The notes under the pieces are model-generated. The model did no database searches and was not told the DNA's origin. It saw nothing but the letters and a program-made list of their open reading frames with translations. A stretch of DNA of 59,835 nucleotides from Phenylobacterium sp. CCH9-H3 (GTDB lineage: Bacteria; Pseudomonadota; Alphaproteobacteria; Caulobacterales; Caulobacteraceae), in contig NZ_LSJI01000125.1 in NCBI RefSeq assembly GCF_001557235.1, positions 1-59,835 on the forward strand, read 5' to 3'. The translations under genes were made by a program, and so were the position numbers. Shown here one piece after another: positions 40,325 through 48,792 of this stretch; position 1 is the stretch's first letter; the number at the start of each line of letters is the position of its first letter.

Positions 40325-41085
40325 TCCGCTTACCCGCCCTCGCCATCAGCCTCGCCCTCGCCCTCGTCGCCGGCCCGGCCCTGGCCGTCGTGCCGCAGCC
40401 CGGGCCCGGCGACCCGCGCATCCACGTCGTGGAGTACGATCCCGAGGCGGTCGTCGAACTCCGCGTCGCCCTGGGCTACCAGCTCTCGGTCGAGTTCGAC
40501 CCGGCCGAGAAGATCGAGAACGTCGCCATCGGCGATTCCCTCGGCTGGCAGGTGACGCCGAACCGCCGCGCCAACCTCCTGTTCCTGAAGCCGATGTCGC
40601 AGCGGCCGCCCACGAACATGACGGTGATCACCAACCTGCGGCGCTACAACTTCGAGCTGGCTCTGCGCCCGCGCGCCGCGGCCCGCTCGGCGCCGTTCAG
40701 CGTCCGCTTCCTCTATGCGCCGCCGGTGGTCGCCTATGTCGCGCCACCCCCACCGCCGCCGCCGCCGGTCGAGCGCAACGTCGCCTATTCCTACGAGGGC
40801 TCGGCCAAGACCCTGCCGGTGAAGGTCTTCGACGACGGTCAGGACACCTATTTCTCGTTCCGCGGGGCCGAAGACCTGCCGGCGATCTTCGCCGTCGACC
40901 CGGACGGCGGTGAGGCGGTGGTCAACACCCGCGAGCGCGACAACTATGTGGTGGTCGACCGCGTCGCCCGCGGCTTCGTGCTGCGTCGTGGCAGCGAGGT
41001 CACCCGCATCTACAACGACGGCTTCCGCATCGAGGAGGCCAGCGCGCTGCGACAGCGCAAGAAGGACCCGTGGTGGCGTCGATGA
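40321..41085 (+). CDS. virB9: VirB9-like type IV secretion outer-core protein
   Basis: Exported protein of 254 residues; the signal peptide ends near GPALA. The N-terminal beta domain contains VVELRVALGYQLSVEF and the VITNLRRYNFEL strand, both typical of VirB9/CagX. A proline run (VAPPPPPPPPV) links to a C-terminal beta domain (about 165-245) that contacts VirB7/VirB10 in other systems. No virB7 lipoprotein gene was found. It overlaps virB6 and virB10 by 4 bp. Confidence 0.93.
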   Translation: MIRLPALAISLALALVAGPALAVVPQPGPGDPRIHVVEYDPEAVVELRVALGYQLSVEFDPAEKIENVAIGDSLGWQVTPNRRANLLFLKPMSQRPPTNMTVITNLRRYNFELALRPRAAARSAPFSVRFLYAPPVVAYVAPPPPPPPPVERNVAYSYEGSAKTLPVKVFDDGQDTYFSFRGAEDLPAIFAVDPDGGEAVVNTRERDNYVVVDRVARGFVLRRGSEVTRIYNDGFRIEEASALRQRKKDPWWRR

Positions 41086-42155
41086 AACGCAAGGACCAGA
41101 GCCCCGCCGAGCTCAGCCCGGTGTTCGCCCGTGGCGCCTATCCCCAGGTGCAGGCGCCTGATTCTCCGTGGACGGTGTGGGCCGGCCTGGCCGGCGCGGC
41201 CGTCCTGGGCGTGTTCGTGTTCAACGGCCTGTCCAGCGGCCGCGAGGCCAAGGCCCAGACGACGCAGGCTCAGGCGCCGGCGCCCGTAGCGTCTCAGCCC
41301 GCGCCAGCGCCGCCGCCGGCTCCCCCGCCGCCCGCCCAGGCCATGGCCGCGCCGGCGCCGATGGTGCAGCAGTCCGTTGCGCCGCCCGCCGATCCGGAAC
41401 AGGCCCACTGGCGCGCGCCGACGGTGGTGGTCGACTTCAGCAACACCCCCCCCGCCGGCGAGGCGGCTCAGCTGGCTCAGGCCGCCGCCGGCACGCCGGC
41501 GCCCGCCAACGAGGTGCGGCAGTCAGCCGACGAGCGTTTCGCCGCGGGCGTGACCCGTGGCTTGGGCGACACCGCCCGCGCCAGCCAGATGCGCGACCTG
41601 GGACGAACCATCCCGCAGGGCGCGGTGATCCCCGCCGTCCTCGAGACCGCCATCAACTCGGATCTGCCCGGCGCCGTGCGCGCGGTGGTCAGCCGCGACG
41701 TGCGCAGCTTCGACGGCAGCCGGGTGCTTATCCCGAGGGGTTCGCGGCTGGTCGGCCAGTACAAGAGCTCGGCCGCCGTCGGCCAGACCCGGGCCTTCGT
41801 GGTCTGGTCGCGGATCATCACCCCGACGGGCGTCACGATCGACGTCGGCTCGCCCGCCACCGACCGGCTGGGCCGCGGGGGCCTGGACGGCGAGGTGGAC
41901 ACGCATTTCGTCCGCCGGTTCGGCGCCTCGATCCTGCTCACCGCGATCAGCGCCGGCGGCCAGGCCCTGGCCAACAGCGCCAGCAACGGCGACAGCACCA
42001 CCCTGGTGCTCGGCGGCAGCGGGCAGAGCTCCAACCCGGCCGCCATCGCGCTCCAGAAGCAGATGGACATTCCTGACACCATCAAGGTGGCCCAGGGCGT
42101 GCCGGTGCAGGTCTCGGTGGCCCGCGACCTCGACTTCTCATCGGTGGTCCGATGA
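41082..42155 (+). CDS. virB10: VirB10-like type IV secretion core protein
   Basis: Protein of 357 residues from the ATG at 41082, overlapping virB9 by 4 bp. A short cytoplasmic N-terminus (1-28) is followed by one TM helix (about 29-48), a Pro/Ala-rich periplasmic linker (about 55-100) and the TrbI/VirB10 beta-barrel domain (about 165-357) with GAVIPAVLETAINSDLPG, RGSRLVGQYKS and the final VQVSVARDLDFS. It spans the envelope and forms the outer-membrane core with VirB9. An in-frame GTG four codons earlier is possible. Confidence 0.95.
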   Translation: MKRKDQSPAELSPVFARGAYPQVQAPDSPWTVWAGLAGAAVLGVFVFNGLSSGREAKAQTTQAQAPAPVASQPAPAPPPAPPPPAQAMAAPAPMVQQSVAPPADPEQAHWRAPTVVVDFSNTPPAGEAAQLAQAAAGTPAPANEVRQSADERFAAGVTRGLGDTARASQMRDLGRTIPQGAVIPAVLETAINSDLPGAVRAVVSRDVRSFDGSRVLIPRGSRLVGQYKSSAAVGQTRAFVVWSRIITPTGVTIDVGSPATDRLGRGGLDGEVDTHFVRRFGASILLTAISAGGQALANSASNGDSTTLVLGGSGQSSNPAAIALQKQMDIPDTIKVAQGVPVQVSVARDLDFSSVVR

Positions 42156-43132
42156 ACGCCAACGTCTATCTCTCCGCCTATCTGGCGCCGCTGGCTCCCT
42201 GGCTCTCGCGGCCCGACGTCACCGACGTCCTGATCAACCGGCCGGGCGAGATCTGGGTCGAGACCACCGACGGCGCCATGTGCCGCGAGCCGGCGGACGA
42301 GCTGAACGAGATGGCGCTGCAGCGCCTGGCCCGGCAGATCGCGGCCGCCAGCCACCAGGGGGTCAACCGGGAACAGCCGCTGCTGTCGGCCACCCTGCCC
42401 GACGGCGCCCGGGTCCAGGTGGTCGCCCCGCCCGCCACCCGCGGCGGCCTCGCCATGGCGGTGCGCAAGCACCGCATCTCCGACCTCAGCGTCGGCGACC
42501 TGGCCCGCGACGGCCTGTTCGACGCCGCCCACCGCACCGATCCCGCCAAGGCCCGCGAGGCCGACGCCGAACTGGAGGCGATGCTGGAGGCCGGCGATCT
42601 GCAAACCTTCCTCAAGACCGCCGTCCGCCGCCGCAAGACTATCGTCATCTCCGGCGGCACGGGCAGCGGCAAGACCACCCTGCTGAACGCCCTCGTCAAG
42701 GAGATCGACCGCGAGGAGCGCTTGGTGGTCATCGAGGACGCGCCGGAAGTCCGCCTCGACCACGCCAACAGCGTCGGCCTGGTGGCCGTGCGGGGCGAAC
42801 TGGGCGAGGCCAAGGTGGACGCGGACGCCCTTCTGGCCGCCTCCCTACGCCTGCGGCCCGACCGGATCCTCCTGGGCGAGTTGCGCGGCAAGGAGGCGTT
42901 CGCCTTCCTGCGCGCCGTGAACAGCGGCCATCCGGGCTCATTGACCACCATCCACGCCGACAGCCCGGCCGGCGCCCTGGACCAGATCGCCCTGCTGGCC
43001 CTGACCTCCGGCGTCGACCTGGGGTGGGAGAAGGTGCAGACCTACGTCGGCCGCGTGATCGACGTCGTGGTGCAACTGGACCGCGTGGAGGGCTCGCGCC
43101 GCGTGAGTGAAGTCCTGTTCCGGCCACGCTAG
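42152..43132 (+). CDS. virB11: VirB11-like type IV secretion ATPase
   Basis: Hexameric traffic ATPase of 326 residues. Walker A ISGGTGSGKTTLL lies near residues 165-178, the Asp box VIEDAPEV near 193-200, Walker B LLGELRGKEAF and the His box TTIHADSP follow. The N-terminal domain (about 10-140) has the VirB11 start with YLAPLAPWLSRPDVTDVLINRPGEIWVE. It is complete and last in the operon, overlapping virB10 by 4 bp. No virD4 coupling-protein gene follows. Confidence 0.96.
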   Translation: MNANVYLSAYLAPLAPWLSRPDVTDVLINRPGEIWVETTDGAMCREPADELNEMALQRLARQIAAASHQGVNREQPLLSATLPDGARVQVVAPPATRGGLAMAVRKHRISDLSVGDLARDGLFDAAHRTDPAKAREADAELEAMLEAGDLQTFLKTAVRRRKTIVISGGTGSGKTTLLNALVKEIDREERLVVIEDAPEVRLDHANSVGLVAVRGELGEAKVDADALLAASLRLRPDRILLGELRGKEAFAFLRAVNSGHPGSLTTIHADSPAGALDQIALLALTSGVDLGWEKVQTYVGRVIDVVVQLDRVEGSRRVSEVLFRPR

Positions 43133-43213
43133 CCTGCATGCGCGTCGACGCGACGCAGCGCTAACCAAGTCCGTCGTAAGACTTTTAAGCCCTTTCCATG
43201 GCTAGGTATTCGG

Positions 43214-43552
43214 ATGACCAACGCCCGAGCCTTCCTCGACCGACGGGCCGAACCGCGCGTATCCATCAATGCGCGCGGCCGGATCATGCACGGCGACAAG
43301 CTGGCCATCTGGGCCGACTGCATGATCAAGGACCTCAGCGACAGCGGCGCCAAGATCGAACTCTCGCATCTCCACAAGGTCCCGCCCCGCTTCATCCTGA
43401 TCCACTTCCAGGCCGGCATGGCCTTCGAGGTGGTCCTGAAGTGGCGCCGGGGCGACCTGGCCGGCATGGCCTTCGAAGTGAAGCACAACCTCGAACAGCC
43501 CGTCCCAACGCGGCTGGAGCCGGTGCGGACAGCCTGGCTGGCTTTGCGTTAG
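43214..43552 (+). CDS. PilZ-domain protein (c-di-GMP binding)
   Basis: Single-domain protein of 112 residues. Both c-di-GMP contact motifs are kept: RRAEPR (Arg10/Arg11 and Arg15) and DxSxxG as Asp40-Ser42-Gly45. It should therefore bind c-di-GMP and act as a small effector. It lies 82 bp after virB11 and 340 bp before the second exopolysaccharide segment, so a link to exopolysaccharide output or to secretion is possible but not shown. Confidence 0.9.
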   Translation: MTNARAFLDRRAEPRVSINARGRIMHGDKLAIWADCMIKDLSDSGAKIELSHLHKVPPRFILIHFQAGMAFEVVLKWRRGDLAGMAFEVKHNLEQPVPTRLEPVRTAWLALR

Positions 43553-43893
43553 GTGTGCGTTAGGCCCCTGCGGCGACCCTGCGCGCAGATCGCCGCGCTT
43601 CTCCGCCCGCGGAACTAGCTTCACTGTAATCGCGCCGAGACGCGATCTTGGGAACTGCTTCAGCCCGCCACGATCACCGGCGCATTGGGCTATCTGCTGT
43701 TTCGCAGTTGTCCAATTCTCGTCATCGCACTGCGATTGACAGTATGTCGCACCCCGTTCTTCAGCAAAGTGCTGACACAATGACCTGTTGAAAGCCTCAT
43801 CGACGCAATTTGTTGCGGGAATGAAGTTCGACGTTGATCACATCGGGTGAGGGTGCCAGATCAGCCGGGCTTGCGTACATCGAGGGACCCAAC
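43553..43893. other. Intergenic region before the RTX beta-helix gene
   Basis: This 341-bp stretch holds no supported gene. It is less GC-rich from about 43690 on and should carry the promoter of the RTX beta-helix gene; a TTGACA lies at 43736-43741, but no good -10 at the usual spacing was seen. A small inverted repeat CGCAA-N4-TTGCG lies at 43804-43817, a weak operator candidate. The ribosome site GAGGGA is at about 43881. Confidence 0.45.
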
Positions 43894-45546
43894 ATGATCA
43901 TCACGGTCAACAGCTCGGCGACACTGGCGACCGCACTAAAGGCCGCTCAGTCCGGCGATACGATTTTACTGGGCCAGGGCACGTACAGCCTCAATATCAC
44001 GAATGTCAAATACGCCAACGATATCACCATCACGTCAGCCGATGCCGGACGTCCTGCCGTCATTACATCCCTCAATGTCAGCAACGTTACGGGCCTGACG
44101 ATTCGCGATGCCGAATTACGGGCGGACGCAGGCGTCACCAATCCGTTCCGTGTCAGCAACAGTTCGGATATCCACTTCGAAAATCTGAACGTTCACGGCT
44201 CGCTGGATGGGAACCCCAAAAACGACACCAACGGCTTCCTGATCCGCTCCAGCACGAACGTTAGTATCGAGGATTCAGAGTTTCACCAGCTTTCGTTCGC
44301 GGTCACCCATCTGAATGTCGATGGTTTGGAAGTTCGCAACAACAGCTTTCACGACCTTCGCGCAGATGGCGTCCGCGGTGGCGGCTCATCGAACGTCGCC
44401 ATAACCGGGAATACATTCCGCGATTTCTACCCAACGGCTGCCGACCATCCCGACGCCATCCAGTTCTGGACCTCGAACACCACATCGAACGCCCATGACA
44501 TCCTCATCGCCGACAATGTCATCATGCGCGGATCGGGCGCGCCAATGCAGGGCATCTTCATGGGCGACGAGGCGGCCGGCATCTTCTACGAGCGCGTCAC
44601 GATCGACCACAACCTGATCTCGGGCGGCCTCTACCACGGGATCAACGTGACATCCGCGTTCAACGTCGTGATCGAGGGCAATGTCGTCCAGGGCTACGTC
44701 GGCACGAAATCCTGGATCCGGGTCGACGATGTGGTCGGTGCGACGATCAAGAACAACGACGCCAATCTGGTCACGGTAACCGCCGCCAGTCGGGATGTGA
44801 CGCAGTCGAACAACGAGATTGTTCCCCTGGCCACGGATGGCGGCGCGTCTGCGCTGGCCAGTTGGGCCGACGACGCCCCGACACGGGATGTGGCGGCCGG
44901 GCCGACTTCCGGTCTGTCGGTGGTCGGCACGGCCGGCATAGACAGCCTCTCCAGCGGCTCCGGGAACGACACCCTCGACGGCGGCGCGGGTATCGATGTC
45001 CTTGCCGGCGGCGCCGGCGACGACGTCTACATCACCTACGGTCAGGCCAAGGTCATCGAGGCGGCCGACGCAGGCGTCGACACGGTCCTGTCGACGATCT
45101 CGTTCACCCTCCAGTCGAACGTGGAGAATCTGCGGTTGGTCGGCACGGCCAATGCGTGGGGCGCCGGCAACGGCTTGGCCAACCAGGTCATCGGGAGCGC
45201 GGCGAACAATACCCTGTTCGGCAGGGGCGGATCCGACACGGTGGACGGCCAGGCCGGCGACGACGTCATAACGGGCGGAGCCGGTGACGATCGCCTGACC
45301 GGCGGAGCGGGTGTGGATCGGTTCGTCTTCGCCAGGGGCGATGGAAGTGACGCCATTACGGACTTCGGCGCCGGCGGTCAGCACGACGTCATCGACGTCT
45401 CTGCCCTCCTCGCCCAAGGCGCCAGGGCGACGCTGACCCAGCTCGCCGCGGGCGTGAACATCAGCTTCACGACGGGGGACGCCATCCTGGTGCTGGGCGC
45501 GAAGGTCGCGAATCTGAATCCCATAGCCGACGGCTGGGTGTTTTAG
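43894..45546 (+). CDS. RTX-repeat beta-helix protein, probable type I-secreted polysaccharide-active enzyme
   Basis: Protein of 550 residues from the ATG at 43894, with GAGGGA upstream and no signal peptide. Residues 1-320 form a right-handed parallel beta-helix with repeated turns such as SNVAITGNTF and HDILIADNVI. A conserved-looking DHPDAIQFW segment sits near residue 192. Residues about 355-500 carry RTX calcium nonapeptides (GSGNDTLDGGAG, GGAGDDRLTGGAG), followed by a C-terminal DRFVFARGDG...ITDF type I secretion region. The layout resembles AlgE-type mannuronan epimerases and secreted lyases, but the AlgE catalytic motif was not identified. It converges with the pyruvyltransferase gene (4 bp overlap of stops). 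Confidence 0.9.
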   Translation: MIITVNSSATLATALKAAQSGDTILLGQGTYSLNITNVKYANDITITSADAGRPAVITSLNVSNVTGLTIRDAELRADAGVTNPFRVSNSSDIHFENLNVHGSLDGNPKNDTNGFLIRSSTNVSIEDSEFHQLSFAVTHLNVDGLEVRNNSFHDLRADGVRGGGSSNVAITGNTFRDFYPTAADHPDAIQFWTSNTTSNAHDILIADNVIMRGSGAPMQGIFMGDEAAGIFYERVTIDHNLISGGLYHGINVTSAFNVVIEGNVVQGYVGTKSWIRVDDVVGATIKNNDANLVTVTAASRDVTQSNNEIVPLATDGGASALASWADDAPTRDVAAGPTSGLSVVGTAGIDSLSSGSGNDTLDGGAGIDVLAGGAGDDVYITYGQAKVIEAADAGVDTVLSTISFTLQSNVENLRLVGTANAWGAGNGLANQVIGSAANNTLFGRGGSDTVDGQAGDDVITGGAGDDRLTGGAGVDRFVFARGDGSDAITDFGAGGQHDVIDVSALLAQGARATLTQLAAGVNISFTTGDAILVLGAKVANLNPIADGWVF

Positions 45547-46724
45547 CGGCTCTTGACCTTCAGGAAGAGCCGCCGGAGCTCGGTGTCGTAGGCGTCGAGC
45601 AAGGCGTCCACGACGCCCATGCCCTTGCGGATCTCCTGGGCCAGTTCCGCGCGAGATTCAAACCGCTCTATCAGGAAGGCATACGCCTCGTCCGTCGATA
45701 GGCCCGCGACAGGCACCTGATGCGAATAGCCGAGAACATCGCCGAAAAGGCCTGAGAACTTTCGACTGTAGGCGATCGGAACCACCGGAACGCCCGCCGA
45801 ATACGCGGCGATGCAGGCATGCATCCGGCCGGCGACCAGGAAGTCCATGCCCGCGATGTAGGACTTGGCTTCGGACGGCCCCGGGAAGTTCGGAGCCCTG
45901 ATCGCCGCAGGGAATTCCCGGGCCAGCAGGTCGGCCACCTGGCCGTCGTCGTCCCCCTGCACACGGGTTGAAGTCACGTGGCAGATGAGATGCGCCCGCA
46001 CGTCCGGCCGCGCGGTCAGTTCGCGGAGGAAGCGGCGCATGAGATCCGGGTAGTCGGCCTGGAGTCCGAACTCCTTGCGCGCGTGGAAGAGCAGACCCGA
46101 TACGTTCACCCCCACTTCGATCGCCCCCCCGGGCTCGCGGCGAGGCGCCTGGAACGGCAAACGGAACGCCACGTCGACGGACTGTATGGCGCGCGCCGAC
46201 GGCGCCAGGTCATGCACAGCCTTCAGCGACTGCGGATCGCGCGCCACGACGCAGTCGGCCGCCTCCATCGCCTGCCGCGCTAGGACGCGGTATGGCTGGC
46301 GCGTGAATGGGCCGATCGTCTGTGGGCTGAAGACCACGGGAACGCCGCGCAGGTTGGCGAGCAGCTTGGTGCCGTAGATGTAGGTGAAGCGCTTGCCGCC
46401 GTAGATGTCGGCGAAGCTGTCACCGGCGCCGATGTCGAGGATGCAATCCAACCGCCCCAGCAGCTTGAGGTAACCCGACGGGGAGATCATCGACTTTCCC
46501 GTCACGTTGAATACGTCCACATCGTCACCGACGATGTTTGCGCCGCCCGTGACGTCGGTGACCGGCTGGATGATCGTGAACCTCGGCCGAAGTCCGACGG
46601 CCGCAGCCGCGGAACGGGCGGCGATCAGGTTGCCGACCGTCAGCGCCCCGACGCCGAGATTGCCCGCTGCCGTGGAGTGCCAGGCCAAGCCGATCGCAAT
46701 CTCTCCACTTGTCGACAATTTCAC
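45543..46724 (-). CDS. Polysaccharide pyruvyl transferase family protein
   Basis: Enzyme of 393 residues expected to add a pyruvyl ketal from phosphoenolpyruvate to a sugar of the polysaccharide. Family marks include NLGVGALTVGNLIAA near the N-terminus, ILDIGAGDSFADIYGG, PVVFSPQTIGPF and the late AGRMHACIAAYSAGVPVVPIAYSRKF with conserved His. Start used is GTG at 46724 with AGGAG very close; TTG at 46718 is spaced better and is an alternative. The FrhB-like gene at 57478 belongs to a family often found beside pyruvyltransferases in exopolysaccharide loci. Confidence 0.92.
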   Translation of the reverse strand: MKLSTSGEIAIGLAWHSTAAGNLGVGALTVGNLIAARSAAAAVGLRPRFTIIQPVTDVTGGANIVGDDVDVFNVTGKSMISPSGYLKLLGRLDCILDIGAGDSFADIYGGKRFTYIYGTKLLANLRGVPVVFSPQTIGPFTRQPYRVLARQAMEAADCVVARDPQSLKAVHDLAPSARAIQSVDVAFRLPFQAPRREPGGAIEVGVNVSGLLFHARKEFGLQADYPDLMRRFLRELTARPDVRAHLICHVTSTRVQGDDDGQVADLLAREFPAAIRAPNFPGPSEAKSYIAGMDFLVAGRMHACIAAYSAGVPVVPIAYSRKFSGLFGDVLGYSHQVPVAGLSTDEAYAFLIERFESRAELAQEIRKGMGVVDALLDAYDTELRRLFLKVKSR

Positions 46725-46865
46725 ACTCCTGGCTTGCAGTCCGGTAAGCGCCTGCTTCCTGCCTTCCTTACCGTGAAGGGTGGCGGAAGTGTTAGTGGGC
46801 TAGGTGGGAAGCGCGGATGACCGCCGGGCCGGCGACCGTCGCACGCGCATATCGAGGTTGAGACC

Positions 46866-47912
46866 ATGATGATGAGATCTTTCGCGAGCTCGAAGGCGGC
46901 GCGCGCGCTGGAGTGCCTGGCCGTCCTGGTTCTCGCTTCGTGTATGGGGTCGGGCTCCGGGCATGCGGCGGTCCGCCCGGCAACGCCGGACACCCTTGGC
47001 AAGGTCCTTGCCGAAGCGAAGGGCGGCGACACCATCGTGCTGGAGCCTGGCGAATACGCCGGCGTGCGGTTCGGCAAGCGCGAATTCCAACCTCGCCTCG
47101 TCATCGACGCACGCGAAGCGCGACTCTCCGACTGGTGGTTCCGGGGGGTCAGTGGGGTGGAGCTTCGGGGAGGCGTCTATCGCCTGCCACCGATGGTGAT
47201 CAGCCCGCGCAACGGCCGAAAGGACTATGGCAGAAGCCTGCGGATCGACTCGTCGCGGAACGTCCGGGTCACCCAGGGCCGGTTCATCGGCCCCTCCGCG
47301 ACAGGAGAGAACACCCTGCCCTATGGCGAGGGGTATGGGATCTTCATGGTCGGTGGCTCCGACATCGAAATCACCGGCAACGTCCTGGCAGGCTACAAAT
47401 CCGGCATCGTGCTGACCCGAGTGGACGGGTTCAAGCTGCGGGAGAACACCTTCACCGAGATGCGCTCCGACGGCATGCAGGTCGCGGAGAGCCGCAACGG
47501 CCTGATCGAGGCCAACACCTGCGACGGCACGCGGATCCGCGAAGGAGAACACCCCGACTGCATCCAGATGTGGTCGCGGCCCACCTCCCCGCCGACGGCC
47601 GACATGGTGATCCGCGGAAATCGGATCTTTGGCAGCACTCAGGGGATCGGGATGTTCAACCACGTCCGCAATGGCGTCGACGACGGTGGTTTCGACCGCA
47701 TCACGATTGAGGACAACGAGATCGAGGTCGGCTACCCCAACGCCATATCACTGAAAAGCGGCCGCGACTCGATCGTGCGCAACAACCGCGTTCGCACCCT
47801 CAAGGGTGCGAAATTTATCGCGACCATCAATGTCGGGCCCGGCGTCGCCCGGTGCGGCAACACCGTGGCCGCAAGCGGCGGACGACGGGGCGAGACCGAC
47901 CCCAAATGCTAG
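46866..47912 (+). CDS. Secreted right-handed beta-helix protein
   Basis: Protein of 348 residues with an N-terminal signal and possible lipobox LASC (Cys near residue 26). The rest is a parallel beta-helix with repeats such as SDIEITGNVLAG, VDGFKLRENTFTEM and NGLIEANTCDG. Its EHPDCIQMW segment (about residue 236) lines up with DHPDAIQFW of the RTX protein at 43894, so the two are related and may act on the same polymer as lyase, hydrolase or epimerase. Two further Cys near the C-terminus may pair. It stands between divergent/convergent glycan genes. Confidence 0.85.
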   Translation: MMMRSFASSKAARALECLAVLVLASCMGSGSGHAAVRPATPDTLGKVLAEAKGGDTIVLEPGEYAGVRFGKREFQPRLVIDAREARLSDWWFRGVSGVELRGGVYRLPPMVISPRNGRKDYGRSLRIDSSRNVRVTQGRFIGPSATGENTLPYGEGYGIFMVGGSDIEITGNVLAGYKSGIVLTRVDGFKLRENTFTEMRSDGMQVAESRNGLIEANTCDGTRIREGEHPDCIQMWSRPTSPPTADMVIRGNRIFGSTQGIGMFNHVRNGVDDGGFDRITIEDNEIEVGYPNAISLKSGRDSIVRNNRVRTLKGAKFIATINVGPGVARCGNTVAASGGRRGETDPKC

Positions 47913-47934
47913 GACGTGGGGTGGACGGGCGCCG

Positions 47935-48744
47935 TCAGGCTCTGTGCTCGGTGCTGAACTTAGCGTCGCCGGTGTAGATCGCCCCGGTGCGGGAGGCGGC
48001 GTCAGAACCAAACTCGACGTCCAACGCCGGGGTCCACGGCCTCCAGCGCGTGAGCATGAAATAGAGGCGCCACTTCAGATTGTCCGCCACAATGATGTCC
48101 GACTGGTTCTGACCGTGGTTGATGAGGTAGGCAGCGCCCATCTCTTCATACGACACGCGCCAACCCCGCCTGGCGAAGAACTCCGGCAGCAGATAGTGCC
48201 GTGTCTCCGCGTACTGGTGGAACACGGGCGGATTGTCGGACAACGGGACAAGGGGAAGCTCGTCCTCGGTCCAATTCACGGCGACACACGAACCGCATTT
48301 CTTCCAGAACCGGCTGAGCGGCTGGGCCATGCCGCGCCGAACGTCGAGGCGATATCCGTTCCGCACGACAACCGCTTTGGTCTCCGCCGCGGCGATGCGC
48401 TGGGCCAAGGTGCGGGACACCAGGTCGTCAGCGTCGAGTATGAAGAGCCAGCCTCCGCCGTGCTTGCGATGCGCGGCGCCGATCACCTCCAGCTTGCGCA
48501 TGCGATCGATCTCCTGCTCCCACTGGAACCGAGGGATATCGAAGTTGGCGGGAGCCACCGTTACGCGGGGATCGCGGATCTCATCGATCTCCGGTGGCTC
48601 GTGGCAGGCGACGATCACCTTGATGTCAGGCGCCGACTGGTTGAACACCGAACGCAGGGTGTTGGCGAGCAGGCGCTGCGCCGCCGGCCAATCCCGCGCG
48701 ACGCGGCGGCTCAGTAGCGGAATCCCGAAGGTGATCGTCGGCAT
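47935..48744 (-). CDS. GT-A fold glycosyltransferase (family 2-like)
   Basis: Protein of 269 residues. The N-terminal GT-A domain has SVFNQSAPDIKVIVACHEPPE and the metal-binding FILDADD (about 99-105) where nucleotide sugar is bound. The second half contains SCVAVNWTED and a LPEFFARRGWRVSYEE stretch. No TM helix is seen, so it acts as a cytosolic or membrane-associated glycosyltransferase. It lies 48 bp downstream of the Wzx gene on the same strand, in the exopolysaccharide operon. Confidence 0.85.
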   Translation of the reverse strand: MPTITFGIPLLSRRVARDWPAAQRLLANTLRSVFNQSAPDIKVIVACHEPPEIDEIRDPRVTVAPANFDIPRFQWEQEIDRMRKLEVIGAAHRKHGGGWLFILDADDLVSRTLAQRIAAAETKAVVVRNGYRLDVRRGMAQPLSRFWKKCGSCVAVNWTEDELPLVPLSDNPPVFHQYAETRHYLLPEFFARRGWRVSYEEMGAAYLINHGQNQSDIIVADNLKWRLYFMLTRWRPWTPALDVEFGSDAASRTGAIYTGDAKFSTEHRA

Positions 48745-48792
48745 ATCAGATGTCCGATGTGGTGCGTTGCGGGATACGAGGGTGGAGCATGA

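Noticed and set aside
30467..43132. Integrative or conjugative element made of the resolvase-like gene and the type IV secretion operon
   Set aside because: No relaxase, coupling protein, integrase, flanking repeats or tRNA was seen, and the recombinase-like protein looks inactive.
43804..43817. CGCAA-N4-TTGCG inverted repeat as a firm operator
   Set aside because: Arms are only 5 bp and such matches arise by chance; it is mentioned only in the intergenic note.
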